In this document: positions 7,411-15,328 of the stretch, in pieces
Numbering within the stretch: position 1 is the first letter of the stretch
Layout of the letters: every line of letters begins with the position of its first letter
DNA from: JAGVXH01 sp041649755
GTDB lineage: Archaea > Nanobdellota > Nanobdellia > Pacearchaeales > GW2011-AR1
Direction: 5' to 3'
DNA: 42,955 nt
Assembly: GCA_041649755.1 (NCBI GenBank)
Contig: JBAZMK010000007.1
Coordinates: 1-42,955, forward strand
Translations under genes and position numbers: made by a program
Notes under the pieces: model-generated
Database searches by the model: none
What the model was told of the DNA's origin: nothing
Seen by the model: only the letters and a program-made list of their open reading frames with translations

Positions 7411-10106
7411 TATTCAAATAGATAGTCAAGACCGCCGTAAACAGGAATTTCTCTCTTTAAAAATTCTTCATAAATCGGCGTGTCCTGCGGGTAGTTTACT
7501 TCCCATATTTTCAGAGGAGCTTGTAGCCCGTTATAATAGATGAATTCGCTTAATTCACCATTAGTAAACTGCTTGAAATAATCTACAACTGGGCTGTCTT
7601 CTTTGTGTGCGAGGATGAGTCCTTCGTACTCATTATAGTAATCATCTAAAATGTAAAGCCTCCCCATAAGGCTATTGAATGTTCTTGGTGATAGATAGAT
7701 TACTGCACCTGTCTGGTCAATTACTCCTTTTTGTTCGTCAACTTCAGGTATTATGTAGATTACGGAGTCTACACCCTCTTCAAAGGAAATCATCTGACCT
7801 CCGAAGTATACATTCTTTAGGGGAATCCTGTACTGATTATTATTATAAAAGAAAACTCCTATAGGTTGCTTCATAAATGTCTTATTTTCCTCATCAATTC
7901 CAAAATCCATTATAACTCCTGCAACATAAGAGTTACATACCATCCTTTGTTGTTGTGTGACTGTGATACCTGGCAAGAAAATTCGAGAATTGTTCTCTGT
8001 GTAGATAATATCTTCATCTACGCACCCCCCAAGCACGTAAACCTTAGTCATCCCCTTAGAGGTTTCTATTGTCTGGCTATCATCTGAAGCCCCTGAAAAA
8101 ATTCCTGCGGAAACTCTGTCCCAAGATTCATTACTTCCAATTTTTGAAAATGCACCGTATTTACCCATCTCTGTCGGGTCAATTAATAAATAAGAAACAT
8201 TCCATGTTTTCATGAAGCTATACGCAGTTTCTGGTTTCGGAGTAGTTAGTATGTATCTTCCTATGTAGTGGATTGTGCTGTCGCCACCTGAGTGACCGCC
8301 GTCCGTGACAGTGGGGCGTTTACCAAGAGTTTGAAGGAAGTACCCATAATCCCACCAGTGAACAAAGACGTCTCTGGGAGAAGTATTATTTCTTACCCAA
8401 GACATTGCGTTTTGCCACTGAATGTTTGCACTTGGTCCTACATATTGAGCCTGAGCCGAAGAAGTCTGATAGTTTAAATAAATATTATAAAATGATATAA
8501 TTAAAAGAAGAACCAAACTCACGGCAAGGATAACTTTTAATGTTTCTTCTTTTGACCCTTTATACTTCTTCCACAGACTTAAAAGACCATAGCCAGCGAT
8601 TAAAGCTATAAAAGGTGTTATTAAAAAGAAACTTCTGATCGCCGCCCTTGCGTTCATTACAACAGTAACTGCAATTGCGAAAAGAATTATCTCTCCAACA
8701 TCTATTTTAAATTTTTCTCTTGAATAAACAACGGCTACCCCTGTTATGAAGACAACGGCGCCCAAAAGGTAGAGGGTCTGGCTAATAAAATTCTCTCCAT
8801 TAAATAAACTAGCACTTGAATATCTTGAGAACAAAATTGCGAAAAACAATAAGAAAGTTGATGAAGATAAAATTATTTTATTTTTTATTTTACTCGAGTT
8901 TCTCGCAAGGTTGATTGCCACAAATAAAAGACCGAGTAAAAACAACCAAAACATTATTTTACCATTTTGAGCGATTAATTCTGTGAGATAAGGTTGTGAG
9001 TTTTCTGCTACTGTTGCGCTGAGTCTCCCAGTAAACTCGCCGAAAAAAGGATAGATTAATGTCGCCCACGCCTTTCTAATCATTGCAAAAGGACTTTTTC
9101 CCATTGCTAAAAGCCCTAAAATGCCAAGCACGATTGTAGAACCAAAAACATAAAACTGATGATATTTCTTTTTCAGAAAGCTTTTCTTATTATATAATTT
9201 AATTATTAAAAAATCTAAAAGAGTATAAAGCAAAACAAATAACACAAGAATTCCCTGAGAATCTGTAAATCTGCCCAACATTAAACCTGAATCAGCGCCC
9301 AAAAGAGGGGTAAAGATTATGGAAGAAACCATCCAGATTAAATAGAAAAGAAGAAATTTCTTTTTGTCCTGATTGTTAAACAGATAATATAAGAGGGAGA
9401 TTATAGGAAAAGAGACTAAAACGAAAGTGATTGCACCGCCCCAACTCACGAGAACGAGGGAGGTAAAAAAGCCGATTATAGTACTCCAGAAAATTGTGCT
9501 TTTATAGTTCTTTTCAAAATATTTTATCCCTAAAAAGACAAAGATCATTAGAGCGAATAAAGCAAAAACACCGATATGATCGTGGTCGTAAAAACCCGCT
9601 ATGCTTCTAAAAAGAAAACCTGGAGCAAATGCTAAAAGAGCACAAGTTACTAGACTTCCTGCTTTTGATTTAAGAAGTAAAAGGCTTAGTATGAAAAATA
9701 AAGTTAGGCCTATAGCGAAAAAAATCGGGGCAGAGATTGTTGATGCATAATTGAATGTTATGTCCGGATTAATTGTCTTTAAGAGTTTATAATTCCATAT
9801 CAAAGCATTATCAATAATCTCATTTACCCACCCTACTTCATATCCTGGAGACCTCCTCTCGTCAACTTCCGGCAGACTTCCCTGTTCTAATTGTGTCTCT
9901 GCCTGCCTATAAAAATACATTGAGTCCAAATCGTTTGAGAGATATTCTCCTGTTGTAGAATCTTTTAAAATTTCAAGGTTACTTAAACGAATATTTACAG
10001 AAACAGATAAAATAACTAAGAAAACGATAATAGTTAAAATCCACTGAATTTTTTTATTGTTTAAAAAACTGGAAAGTTCTTTTAACTCTTTTATTCCATT
10101 ACCCAT
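7410..10106 (-). CDS. aglB: Oligosaccharyltransferase AglB/STT3
   Basis: 898-residue catalytic subunit of archaeal protein N-glycosylation, which moves a preassembled glycan from a dolichol (pyro)phosphate carrier to Asn in N-x-S/T sequons outside the cell. The N-terminal half is a run of about 11-13 membrane segments. NDLDSMYFYRQ (residues about 58-68) is the first external-loop acidic motif, and DHDH at 174-177 is the second, metal-binding one. WWDYG at 584-588 is the signature motif opening the soluble C-terminal domain. A TATA-like TTTTTAAATAGG lies about 26 nt upstream of the ATG. It heads the run of overlapping glycan genes down to about 3944. Confidence 0.95.
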   Translation of the reverse strand: MGNGIKELKELSSFLNNKKIQWILTIIVFLVILSVSVNIRLSNLEILKDSTTGEYLSNDLDSMYFYRQAETQLEQGSLPEVDERRSPGYEVGWVNEIIDNALIWNYKLLKTINPDITFNYASTISAPIFFAIGLTLFFILSLLLLKSKAGSLVTCALLAFAPGFLFRSIAGFYDHDHIGVFALFALMIFVFLGIKYFEKNYKSTIFWSTIIGFFTSLVLVSWGGAITFVLVSFPIISLLYYLFNNQDKKKFLLFYLIWMVSSIIFTPLLGADSGLMLGRFTDSQGILVLFVLLYTLLDFLIIKLYNKKSFLKKKYHQFYVFGSTIVLGILGLLAMGKSPFAMIRKAWATLIYPFFGEFTGRLSATVAENSQPYLTELIAQNGKIMFWLFLLGLLFVAINLARNSSKIKNKIILSSSTFLLFFAILFSRYSSASLFNGENFISQTLYLLGAVVFITGVAVVYSREKFKIDVGEIILFAIAVTVVMNARAAIRSFFLITPFIALIAGYGLLSLWKKYKGSKEETLKVILAVSLVLLLIISFYNIYLNYQTSSAQAQYVGPSANIQWQNAMSWVRNNTSPRDVFVHWWDYGYFLQTLGKRPTVTDGGHSGGDSTIHYIGRYILTTPKPETAYSFMKTWNVSYLLIDPTEMGKYGAFSKIGSNESWDRVSAGIFSGASDDSQTIETSKGMTKVYVLGGCVDEDIIYTENNSRIFLPGITVTQQQRMVCNSYVAGVIMDFGIDEENKTFMKQPIGVFFYNNNQYRIPLKNVYFGGQMISFEEGVDSVIYIIPEVDEQKGVIDQTGAVIYLSPRTFNSLMGRLYILDDYYNEYEGLILAHKEDSPVVDYFKQFTNGELSEFIYYNGLQAPLKIWEVNYPQDTPIYEEFLKREIPVYGGLDYLFE

Positions 10107-10142
10107 TTATAATACTGCAAAACCCTATTTAAAAATCTTCGG

Positions 10143-11138
10143 TTATATTAGCACTAAAAAAGCAATTAGAATAAATAATATCTGGAAGGCGTAGAGTAAG
10201 TAGACCACTTTTTTTTCTGTCGCCTTTCCAAATTTATTAAGGATAAAGATGGCGAGATGTTCAAGTCCGTAGATTTTATTGTATGGTAAACTTAAATTTC
10301 CTTTTTTGTCTGGAATCCCAAAAGATTGTTTTTTAAGTTTCCCACGGGATTTTAAGAAGACTTCGATTATAAATGGGATAAAAACAATTACGGCAATCTT
10401 TTCAAAGTTCCCCAAAATTGCCATTCCTGCGATTAAGGCACCGATGGAATAAGTCAATACATCACCTGGAAAAACTTTTGCCGGATATTCGTTATATACT
10501 AAGAAGGCTATTAAAGAAGCGACCATACAAAGCCCGACTATTGCTAGCCAAGGAGAGCCGGTGAAATATGCAACAAAAGATAAGAAAGAGAGAATGAGAA
10601 CTCCTAATCCTGCTTCAAGGCCGTTGAAACCAGCTAAAAAATTGTAAGTTGTTGACGCTCCTGCAATCCCCAGAGGGATTATAATGAGGGGATAAATTAT
10701 TCCAAAGTTCACCATTCCAAAGAAAGGGACGGCAACTAACGGCTGACCTGCTTTTATTACTACTAATGGGACTGAAGCTATAAATGCGAGAGCTATTCTA
10801 ACACGAATCGGAAGCCCGTGATTTTTCCAGCCTAATAAATCGTCAGTAAGCCCGACAATACCTAAAATTAGAATAACACCTAATAAAGAAAAAATTTCAA
10901 CTGAGTTATTTGTTCCTGAAAAAAGAAAGGTCTTTAAGGCTACATAATAAAGAACTCCTAAGACAAAAGCCATTATAATTACTATACCCCCTGTGGCTGC
11001 AACATTTTTGGGGTGCCCAAACTTGTTCATATCCTCCCAAACTAGCCCGACTCTCCGACATTTAGAAATCCAGCTTGGCAAGGCCATCATCGCTAAAAAG
11101 AAACTTACAAAAACTGCGGTTAACAGCAGATATTCCAT
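10143..11138 (-). CDS. GlcNAc-1-phosphate transferase (MraY/WecA/AglH family)
   Basis: 331-residue polytopic membrane enzyme of the polyprenyl-phosphate sugar-1-phosphate transferase superfamily. Key cytoplasmic loops are visible: GGIVIIMAF, GLTDDLLGW (Mg-binding Asp pair), FLAGFNGLEAGLG (NxxNGxDG-like) and NEYPAKVFPGDVLTYSIGA. It would start a lipid-linked glycan by moving a HexNAc-1-P from UDP-sugar to dolichol phosphate, which fits its place directly upstream of aglB. TATA-like CTTTTTAAGTAC lies about 25 nt before the ATG. That promoter sits just after the orphan SpoIIM tail at 11193-11225. Confidence 0.9.
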   Translation of the reverse strand: MEYLLLTAVFVSFFLAMMALPSWISKCRRVGLVWEDMNKFGHPKNVAATGGIVIIMAFVLGVLYYVALKTFLFSGTNNSVEIFSLLGVILILGIVGLTDDLLGWKNHGLPIRVRIALAFIASVPLVVIKAGQPLVAVPFFGMVNFGIIYPLIIIPLGIAGASTTYNFLAGFNGLEAGLGVLILSFLSFVAYFTGSPWLAIVGLCMVASLIAFLVYNEYPAKVFPGDVLTYSIGALIAGMAILGNFEKIAVIVFIPFIIEVFLKSRGKLKKQSFGIPDKKGNLSLPYNKIYGLEHLAIFILNKFGKATEKKVVYLLYAFQILFILIAFLVLI

Positions 11139-11192
11139 TTAATTATCGGGAAGTTTGTACTTAAAAAGTTATCGTGTATTTAGTAGAGAATA

Positions 11193-11227
11193 TCAAAAAA
11201 GAACGGGGGTAAGGTAGACTTCCATTA
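11193..11227 (-). pseudogene. Orphan duplicate of the SpoIIM-like gene 3' end
   Basis: Read on the minus strand this piece encodes MEVYLTPVLF and then TGA. The intact SpoIIM-like gene (13281-14135) ends with exactly these ten residues and TAG. The 22 bp at 11206-11227 are identical to 13294-13315. The last codons differ only silently (CCC/CCT for Pro, CTT/TTA for Leu, TGA/TAG for stop), so this tail evolved as real coding sequence before it was cut off. Nothing upstream of it resembles the rest of SpoIIM. Confidence 0.8.
11206..11227. repeat. 22-bp direct repeat, left copy (att-like)
   Basis: Identical to 13294-13315, same orientation, 2088 bp apart. The pair brackets the peptide/radical SAM/HExxH cassette. 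The placement over the 3' end of a gene is what integrative elements using gene ends as attachment sites leave behind; no integrase is present between the copies. Confidence 0.8.
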
Positions 11228-11231
11228 TAAA

Positions 11232-11248
11232 CCTCCTAATAAAGGAGG
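11232..11248 (-). terminator. Hairpin after the HExxH gene
   Basis: CCTCCT, a five-base AATAA loop and AGGAGG form a perfect 6-bp stem starting 7 nt past the stop codon of the cassette's last gene. There is no clear U-tract after it on the minus strand, so it may be an mRNA 3'-end structure rather than a classical terminator. Confidence 0.4.
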
Positions 11249-11255
11249 GATAAGT

Positions 11256-11912
11256 TTATTCTTTTAAATAGATTACACATTTTTCTAAAAGTTTTTTAAA
11301 ATCTTTTTCTTTCTTCCAAGAATTTAATATGAACTCTCTTAGTTCTTTATGCTCCTCATAACCCCAATCAGGAGATATGAATAAGTCATTAAACTCCAAA
11401 TTTAATAAAACTGTTAGAGATTCTTTTAAATCTCCTGTCTTTTTAGGACCTATTTTCTTTTCTAGCTCTTTCCAATAAAACTTGTGAAAATAAAGATGCA
11501 TTATTTCGTGACCACAGGTTGAAATTGCCATTGGAAAAGAATAAAATAAAGAAACCATAAAAGAAGGCTCTTGAGGATTATAAGGACAGATTCCTATTGT
11601 TGTAATATATGCCTTAATTTTCTTATTATATTTACTCTTCATTATTAAATCCATTCTTTTAAAGAAATCTTTTTCAATTTCTACCCATAACTCTTGTATT
11701 GCTTTCTGGAAAACTTTTATGTATTTTGAATCATATAATTTTTTTAAGAAGCTATCTAATTTAGGTTTTGCCTCTTCAAAACTTTTTCCAATGCAGATTT
11801 TTTCTAATTTTGAAGAGATTTTAAAATCCCCAAACGAGGGCTTATTGTTACACTTATCCCATATATTTTTCATATCTTTTTCCTTATCTAAGATAAATGT
11901 AACCATTGTCAT
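11256..11912 (-). CDS. HExxH zinc metallopeptidase-like protein of the peptide cassette
   Basis: 218 residues, not recognised as a named family. CGHEIMHLYFHKFYW contains HExxH, and GDLKESLTVLLN about 30 residues later could supply the third zinc ligand of a gluzincin (Glu). There is no signal peptide or membrane segment, so it should be cytoplasmic. It begins 7 nt after the radical SAM gene and is the last gene of a three-gene run, the position of a leader peptidase or maturation protease for the upstream Cys-rich peptide. That role is inference from context. An in-frame ATG two codons later (11906) is an alternative start. Confidence 0.7.
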   Translation of the reverse strand: MTMVTFILDKEKDMKNIWDKCNNKPSFGDFKISSKLEKICIGKSFEEAKPKLDSFLKKLYDSKYIKVFQKAIQELWVEIEKDFFKRMDLIMKSKYNKKIKAYITTIGICPYNPQEPSFMVSLFYSFPMAISTCGHEIMHLYFHKFYWKELEKKIGPKKTGDLKESLTVLLNLEFNDLFISPDWGYEEHKELREFILNSWKKEKDFKKLLEKCVIYLKE

Positions 11913-11919
11913 AATATTA

Positions 11920-12966
11920 TTAGGGATTAATTCCTTTTATTTCTTTGTTAGGGTCAAAAACACTCCAAAAAAGAGGACACCCCCCAGAACAAGGCTCATC
12001 GCAATTTCCATCATCACACTTTTCTGAGGCATTCTTGCTCATCATTTTTCTAAATTTGAATGGAATTCCTTGAGGGGTATTCATCTGATACAGAAAATCT
12101 TCTTTGGAAATTACCTCCCCTTCTTTGAAAATGTTAAATAAAGGATATCCCGTAAGATGTGTGCAAGGTACAACATCTCCATTGTAATCAATTACAAAAT
12201 TTGAACCACTCGATAATTGACAAGGACCCTCTCTTACAACTCTTTTTTCCTTAAATTCCCCCCTATGTTCTTTATCAAAAAAACATAAAGGAACGGGGGT
12301 TACTAATTTAACTCGTTTATTTGAATTCGTTCTAATGTAGTCATACACTCTCTGGAATGCTTCAGAAGCAACCGGAGGATTAGTTACTTCAACAGAATCA
12401 TTGCTTCCAAAACAAGGACCGCAGATATTAAATCCAATATGTTCTAAAGGATGACCTATAAGAGAACTCGCTATCTTTTCAAGACAAGAAAGATTGTTAT
12501 TTGTAACTACTGTATTTGTAGATATTCTTATTCCTTCTTCTGTAGCTATATATATTCCTCTTATTGACTCTCTATAACTTCCCTGAACCTGCGTAACTTC
12601 ATCATGGCTTAGAGAATCATAACCTTCAATAGAGATAGTCAGGGAATCAATGCCTTTTGATTTTAACATTTGAGAAAACACTCTATCTTTTAACTTTCTA
12701 CCATTTGTGACTATTCCCGTTCTTAACCCATATCTTTGGTGTTCTTCTAAAACTTCTTCTAAATAAGGATACATTGTTGGTTCTCCCCCAATTAGAATTG
12801 TCCTTTTTATCCCAAGTTTACTTAGAAGGCCTAAGACAGGAGAAATTTTAGATCTATTTAGTTCTCTTGAAACTTGTAATCCATTTGATGAAGCATAGCA
12901 CCATTTACACCTATTGTTACAATTATATGTTAAGGATATCCAAGCTACAATAAATTTATTTACCAT
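11920..12966 (-). CDS. Radical SAM/SPASM peptide maturase-like enzyme
   Basis: 348 residues. YNCNNRCKWCY gives the radical SAM cluster Cx3CxxC (C16, C20, C23), and ILIGGEPTMYPYL is the following GGEP SAM-binding motif. The C-terminal third holds the auxiliary-cluster cysteines of a SPASM-type domain: GPCQL, GDVVPCTHL, and near the end C317, C322, C326 and C330 in KCDDGNCDEPCSGGCP. SPASM enzymes typically install thioether or C-C links in ribosomal peptides. A 59-residue Cys-rich peptide gene ends 31 bp upstream and an HExxH protein follows 7 nt downstream. Metabolic SPASM enzymes are an alternative, but the context favours RiPP maturation. Confidence 0.88.
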   Translation of the reverse strand: MVNKFIVAWISLTYNCNNRCKWCYASSNGLQVSRELNRSKISPVLGLLSKLGIKRTILIGGEPTMYPYLEEVLEEHQRYGLRTGIVTNGRKLKDRVFSQMLKSKGIDSLTISIEGYDSLSHDEVTQVQGSYRESIRGIYIATEEGIRISTNTVVTNNNLSCLEKIASSLIGHPLEHIGFNICGPCFGSNDSVEVTNPPVASEAFQRVYDYIRTNSNKRVKLVTPVPLCFFDKEHRGEFKEKRVVREGPCQLSSGSNFVIDYNGDVVPCTHLTGYPLFNIFKEGEVISKEDFLYQMNTPQGIPFKFRKMMSKNASEKCDDGNCDEPCSGGCPLFWSVFDPNKEIKGINP

Positions 12967-12997
12967 TTCTATAGATTAGACAAGAAAATCTTAAGCC

Positions 12998-13177
12998 TCA
13001 GTCATCATTGCCTTCATTGCAATCAGTACAATAGCAATCAGAACAATCGCCACCATAACAATCACAATCGTCCCCAAAATCGACACTAAATCCTGTGTTG
13101 GGGGTGTAAGGTCTTTTAGAAACCTTCCTTCCAGAGAGGGCGATTCCTTCTGCAAGTGAAACCAAATCTTTTACCAT
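12998..13177 (-). CDS. Putative RiPP precursor, Cys/Asp-rich core
   Basis: 59-residue ORF found by reading the 315-bp gap between the radical SAM and SpoIIM genes. The leader-like N-terminus is MVKDLVSLAEGIALSGRKVS. The C-terminal core has six cysteines in 16 residues (38, 40, 45, 48, 50, 53): CDCYGGDCSDCYCTDC, ending NEGNDD. Four of the six Cys follow an Asp directly and two more Asp flank them; C40-D44 and C48-D52 are Cx3D pairs. A TATA-like TTTAAATAAA is about 25 nt upstream of the ATG, so it heads the three-gene unit as a leaderless start. A small metal-binding protein is the main alternative, since six Cys and many Asp could bind metal. Confidence 0.72.
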   Translation of the reverse strand: MVKDLVSLAEGIALSGRKVSKRPYTPNTGFSVDFGDDCDCYGGDCSDCYCTDCNEGNDD

Positions 13178-13192
13178 AATTATTAATGAGGT

Positions 13193-13207
13193 TTAGTTTA
13201 TTTAAAC
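13193..13207 (-). promoter_or_regulatory. TATA box of the peptide cassette
   Basis: On the minus strand the sequence is AATGTTTAAATAAACT, an archaeal TATA-like element centred about 24-26 nt before the ATG at 13177. The spacing predicts a transcript starting at or next to the ATG. Confidence 0.55.
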
Positions 13208-13280
13208 ATTGTGGTTTATTTAATTTGGAGTTTATTAGTATTCTTCAAAGATTGTAAACCCCCCAAAGTTACTACTTAGA

Positions 13281-14135
13281 CTAAAATAAAACAGGGGTAA
13301 GGTAGACTTCCATTAAGCCTGCGATTACAAGGATAACTACTGCAATTATCACAAGGATAAGAGAATCCTGCATAATTTTCCATAAACCTTCCCCTCTAAG
13401 GTCCTTCCTAATTATGGCTACAGATATTATCCCGCCTGCCAGAGCCCCGACAAAGTAAGCCATTATCTCAGGAACTCCGTGAATCATGTATCTTAAAACC
13501 CCTAAAGGAAGACTCTTCAAACTACCTTTTGCAAATATTCCTATTGCGGAAGCAATTACGGAGGCATTCCAAACAAGGATAAACATCGCTCCTGCTCCAA
13601 ATATTAGTGAGAATAAGATTGTGAAAATAAGAACGTAAATATTATTTGAGAAGATGCTAAGGAAGGTAGTTATATTGGTCGCCGAACCTGTGAAAGAAGG
13701 GATTCCGTTTTGGCTTAGACAATTTTCATAGTTTGAGGGGCTATTAATTGCACAAAAAGTTTTTATCTGAAAATTGAAGTTTTCTCCAGCTTGTTCAGGC
13801 AGGATTATATTCCAAAAAGAAAGCGCTACAACGAACCCTAAAAACAACCACATTAAAGCTTTAAGAGCCTTCCAGTGTTCTTTAATCAATTTGCCAGAAT
13901 CCTCAATTTCTATATCTTTTCCTTCTTCTAATTTGATTATAAAGTAAACGAAAGGGAGACAGCAAATCACTGTGAAAATTACCAAAAGAAGACCCGCCCC
14001 TTCGCTTAAAACAAAATCTTTTCTGAAAACAAGGCTTACCAGAAGAAAAGAAATGGACGCATAAAAAAGTCCTATAAAAAACATTTCCCAAGGTCTCCTT
14101 TGGGCTCTTTTGGGTTTTATAATCATCTCAATCAT
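13281..14135 (-). CDS. SpoIIM-like (DUF95) integral membrane protein
   Basis: 284 residues with about six membrane segments. NNIYVLIFTILFSLIFGAGAMF, WNASVIASAIGIFAKGSL and YMIHGVPEIMAYFVGALAGG are the conserved core of the stage II sporulation protein M family, which occurs widely in archaea with no link to spores; its function there is unknown. The N-terminus is cytoplasmic and basic (KPKRAQRRPWEMF). Its last ten residues are duplicated at 11193-11225 on the far side of the peptide cassette, which shows that the cassette sits exactly at this gene's 3' end. Confidence 0.88.
   Translation of the reverse strand: MIEMIIKPKRAQRRPWEMFFIGLFYASISFLLVSLVFRKDFVLSEGAGLLLVIFTVICCLPFVYFIIKLEEGKDIEIEDSGKLIKEHWKALKALMWLFLGFVVALSFWNIILPEQAGENFNFQIKTFCAINSPSNYENCLSQNGIPSFTGSATNITTFLSIFSNNIYVLIFTILFSLIFGAGAMFILVWNASVIASAIGIFAKGSLKSLPLGVLRYMIHGVPEIMAYFVGALAGGIISVAIIRKDLRGEGLWKIMQDSLILVIIAVVILVIAGLMEVYLTPVLF
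13294..13315. repeat. 22-bp direct repeat, right copy (inside SpoIIM gene)
   Basis: Identical to 11206-11227. It lies in the last codons of the SpoIIM-like gene (L-M-E-V-Y-L-T-P), so the gene stays intact at this junction. Confidence 0.8.
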
Positions 14136-14187
14136 AATATCATCCTCTTGATTAAAGACCTCTTAACATATTTAAATCTTGTTAAAT

Positions 14188-14709
14188 CTAAGAAATATCA
14201 CAATCCTCTATCTTTAAAGAGGTGTAGTCTGAGCAAAGAATCATATTTGTTTCAGTTCCTATCATTGGTTGAACCTCTATAAGTGTGACTTCTCCAAGGT
14301 TGCTTAGGTCTACAGGGGGATTTCCTTTAATTGAGTTATAAGTGTAGTTAAACTCTTCTCCAGGGCTTATCTCTGCCCCGTTTGCGGCAATAGAATGTAA
14401 GGTATAAAGTCCGAATTCAGGATTTGAAATATTGTGAACTCTTACATAGAAGCCATCAATAGTGAATCTCCCCTTGTTTTTTATCGTAACTTCTAAATTT
14501 CCTGGGCTACACCTGTAATTAGAGATTATTAAATTAACCCCTTCTGGGCAGTCTGATTCCTGTCCTGGAGCGACATAGAGCTTTAACCAACCGTAGACGA
14601 GAACAGAGATACTTATCGTTAAGGTTATGAGCAGAACATAGGCAATAAGTTCGCTTATCCCCCTATTGGAATGAAATATACCTCTCATCACTTTCTCCTT
14701 GTTTTTCAA
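14188..14709 (-). CDS. Archaeal pilin-like secreted protein
   Basis: 173 residues. A short basic N-terminus (MRGIFHSNRG if started at the second Met, 14688) is followed by SELIAYVLLITLTISISVLVYGWL, a single hydrophobic helix of the type IV pilin/archaellin-like kind, then a beta-rich outer domain (NLIISNYRCSPGNLEVTIKNKGRF). These are typically processed by a prepilin peptidase in archaea and assembled as filaments or left membrane-anchored. The first codons overlap the 3' end of the next gene by 47 nt; starting at 14688 cuts the overlap to 26 nt. The partner may be another pilin or a minor subunit. Confidence 0.72.
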   Translation of the reverse strand: MKNKEKVMRGIFHSNRGISELIAYVLLITLTISISVLVYGWLKLYVAPGQESDCPEGVNLIISNYRCSPGNLEVTIKNKGRFTIDGFYVRVHNISNPEFGLYTLHSIAANGAEISPGEEFNYTYNSIKGNPPVDLSNLGEVTLIEVQPMIGTETNMILCSDYTSLKIEDCDIS

Positions 14710-15286
14710 CTATAAAAATTATTTGTTTGTGTCTTGAAACTCTAAAATTGTAATTATAATCCCAGATTGTTATTGTTATCTCGTCTCCCACATCTAAACC
14801 CTCATAGACTTTTCTCCAAGAATCTGAGCCCCCATATAATAAATCATACTCATATTCTGTTGAACTGCCTCCCATTCTAATTTTGCTTTTTATTTTTGTG
14901 TTTGCCCCTAAAATGGTTTTGGCTTCATCTTCCGGAATGCTTTTAACGTCTGCTACAATTTCTTCATCGCCATAGTTTTCTATAACTAATTCTTCATTAT
15001 TTCCGTAGATAAAAATAAAATTTAATTCTGGGTCTTTGTCCTTTATGTCCTTAGCCATTAGTCCAACAAACTCATCTAAATTAGTTGTCTCACTTGCTGT
15101 GAATATCTCAAAGTCAATTAAAGCTCCTGTTTCGGTTTTTACAGTAAAGCCGTAATCGTAAAAATCGCTCGGCTCTTTAGTTATCTTCGCCTGATTTGCT
15201 ATTATCCCTAAACTGATAACAATTGCAGAAATTATAACTGCTGCAAGCAAAAAAAATTGCGCTTTCTTATTGAACCTCTTTTTCAT
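14663..15286 (-). CDS. Pilin-like membrane-anchored protein (KKAQFF type)
   Basis: 207 residues when started at the ATG at 15286. MKKRFNKKAQFFLLAAVIISAIVIS is a basic tip plus single helix, a pattern frequent in DPANN pilin-like proteins. The remainder is a soluble outer domain with many acidic residues. A longer in-frame ORF reaches 15451, but those codons lie inside the SRP RNA. The TATA-like AAATATTTATAAAC about 26 nt before 15286 supports the shorter start. It overlaps the following pilin gene, so the two are co-transcribed and may act together. Confidence 0.75.
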   Translation of the reverse strand: MKKRFNKKAQFFLLAAVIISAIVISLGIIANQAKITKEPSDFYDYGFTVKTETGALIDFEIFTASETTNLDEFVGLMAKDIKDKDPELNFIFIYGNNEELVIENYGDEEIVADVKSIPEDEAKTILGANTKIKSKIRMGGSSTEYEYDLLYGGSDSWRKVYEGLDVGDEITITIWDYNYNFRVSRHKQIIFIVEKQGESDERYISFQ

Positions 15287-15328
15287 ATTTATGAGAGAAT
15301 TAAGAAGTTTATAAATATTTAGAAAAGT

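Noticed and set aside
11256..13177. Cassette as a toxin-antitoxin or restriction system
   Set aside because: No toxin or antitoxin fold, nuclease or methylase motif; the Cys-rich peptide plus SPASM enzyme fits a RiPP much better.
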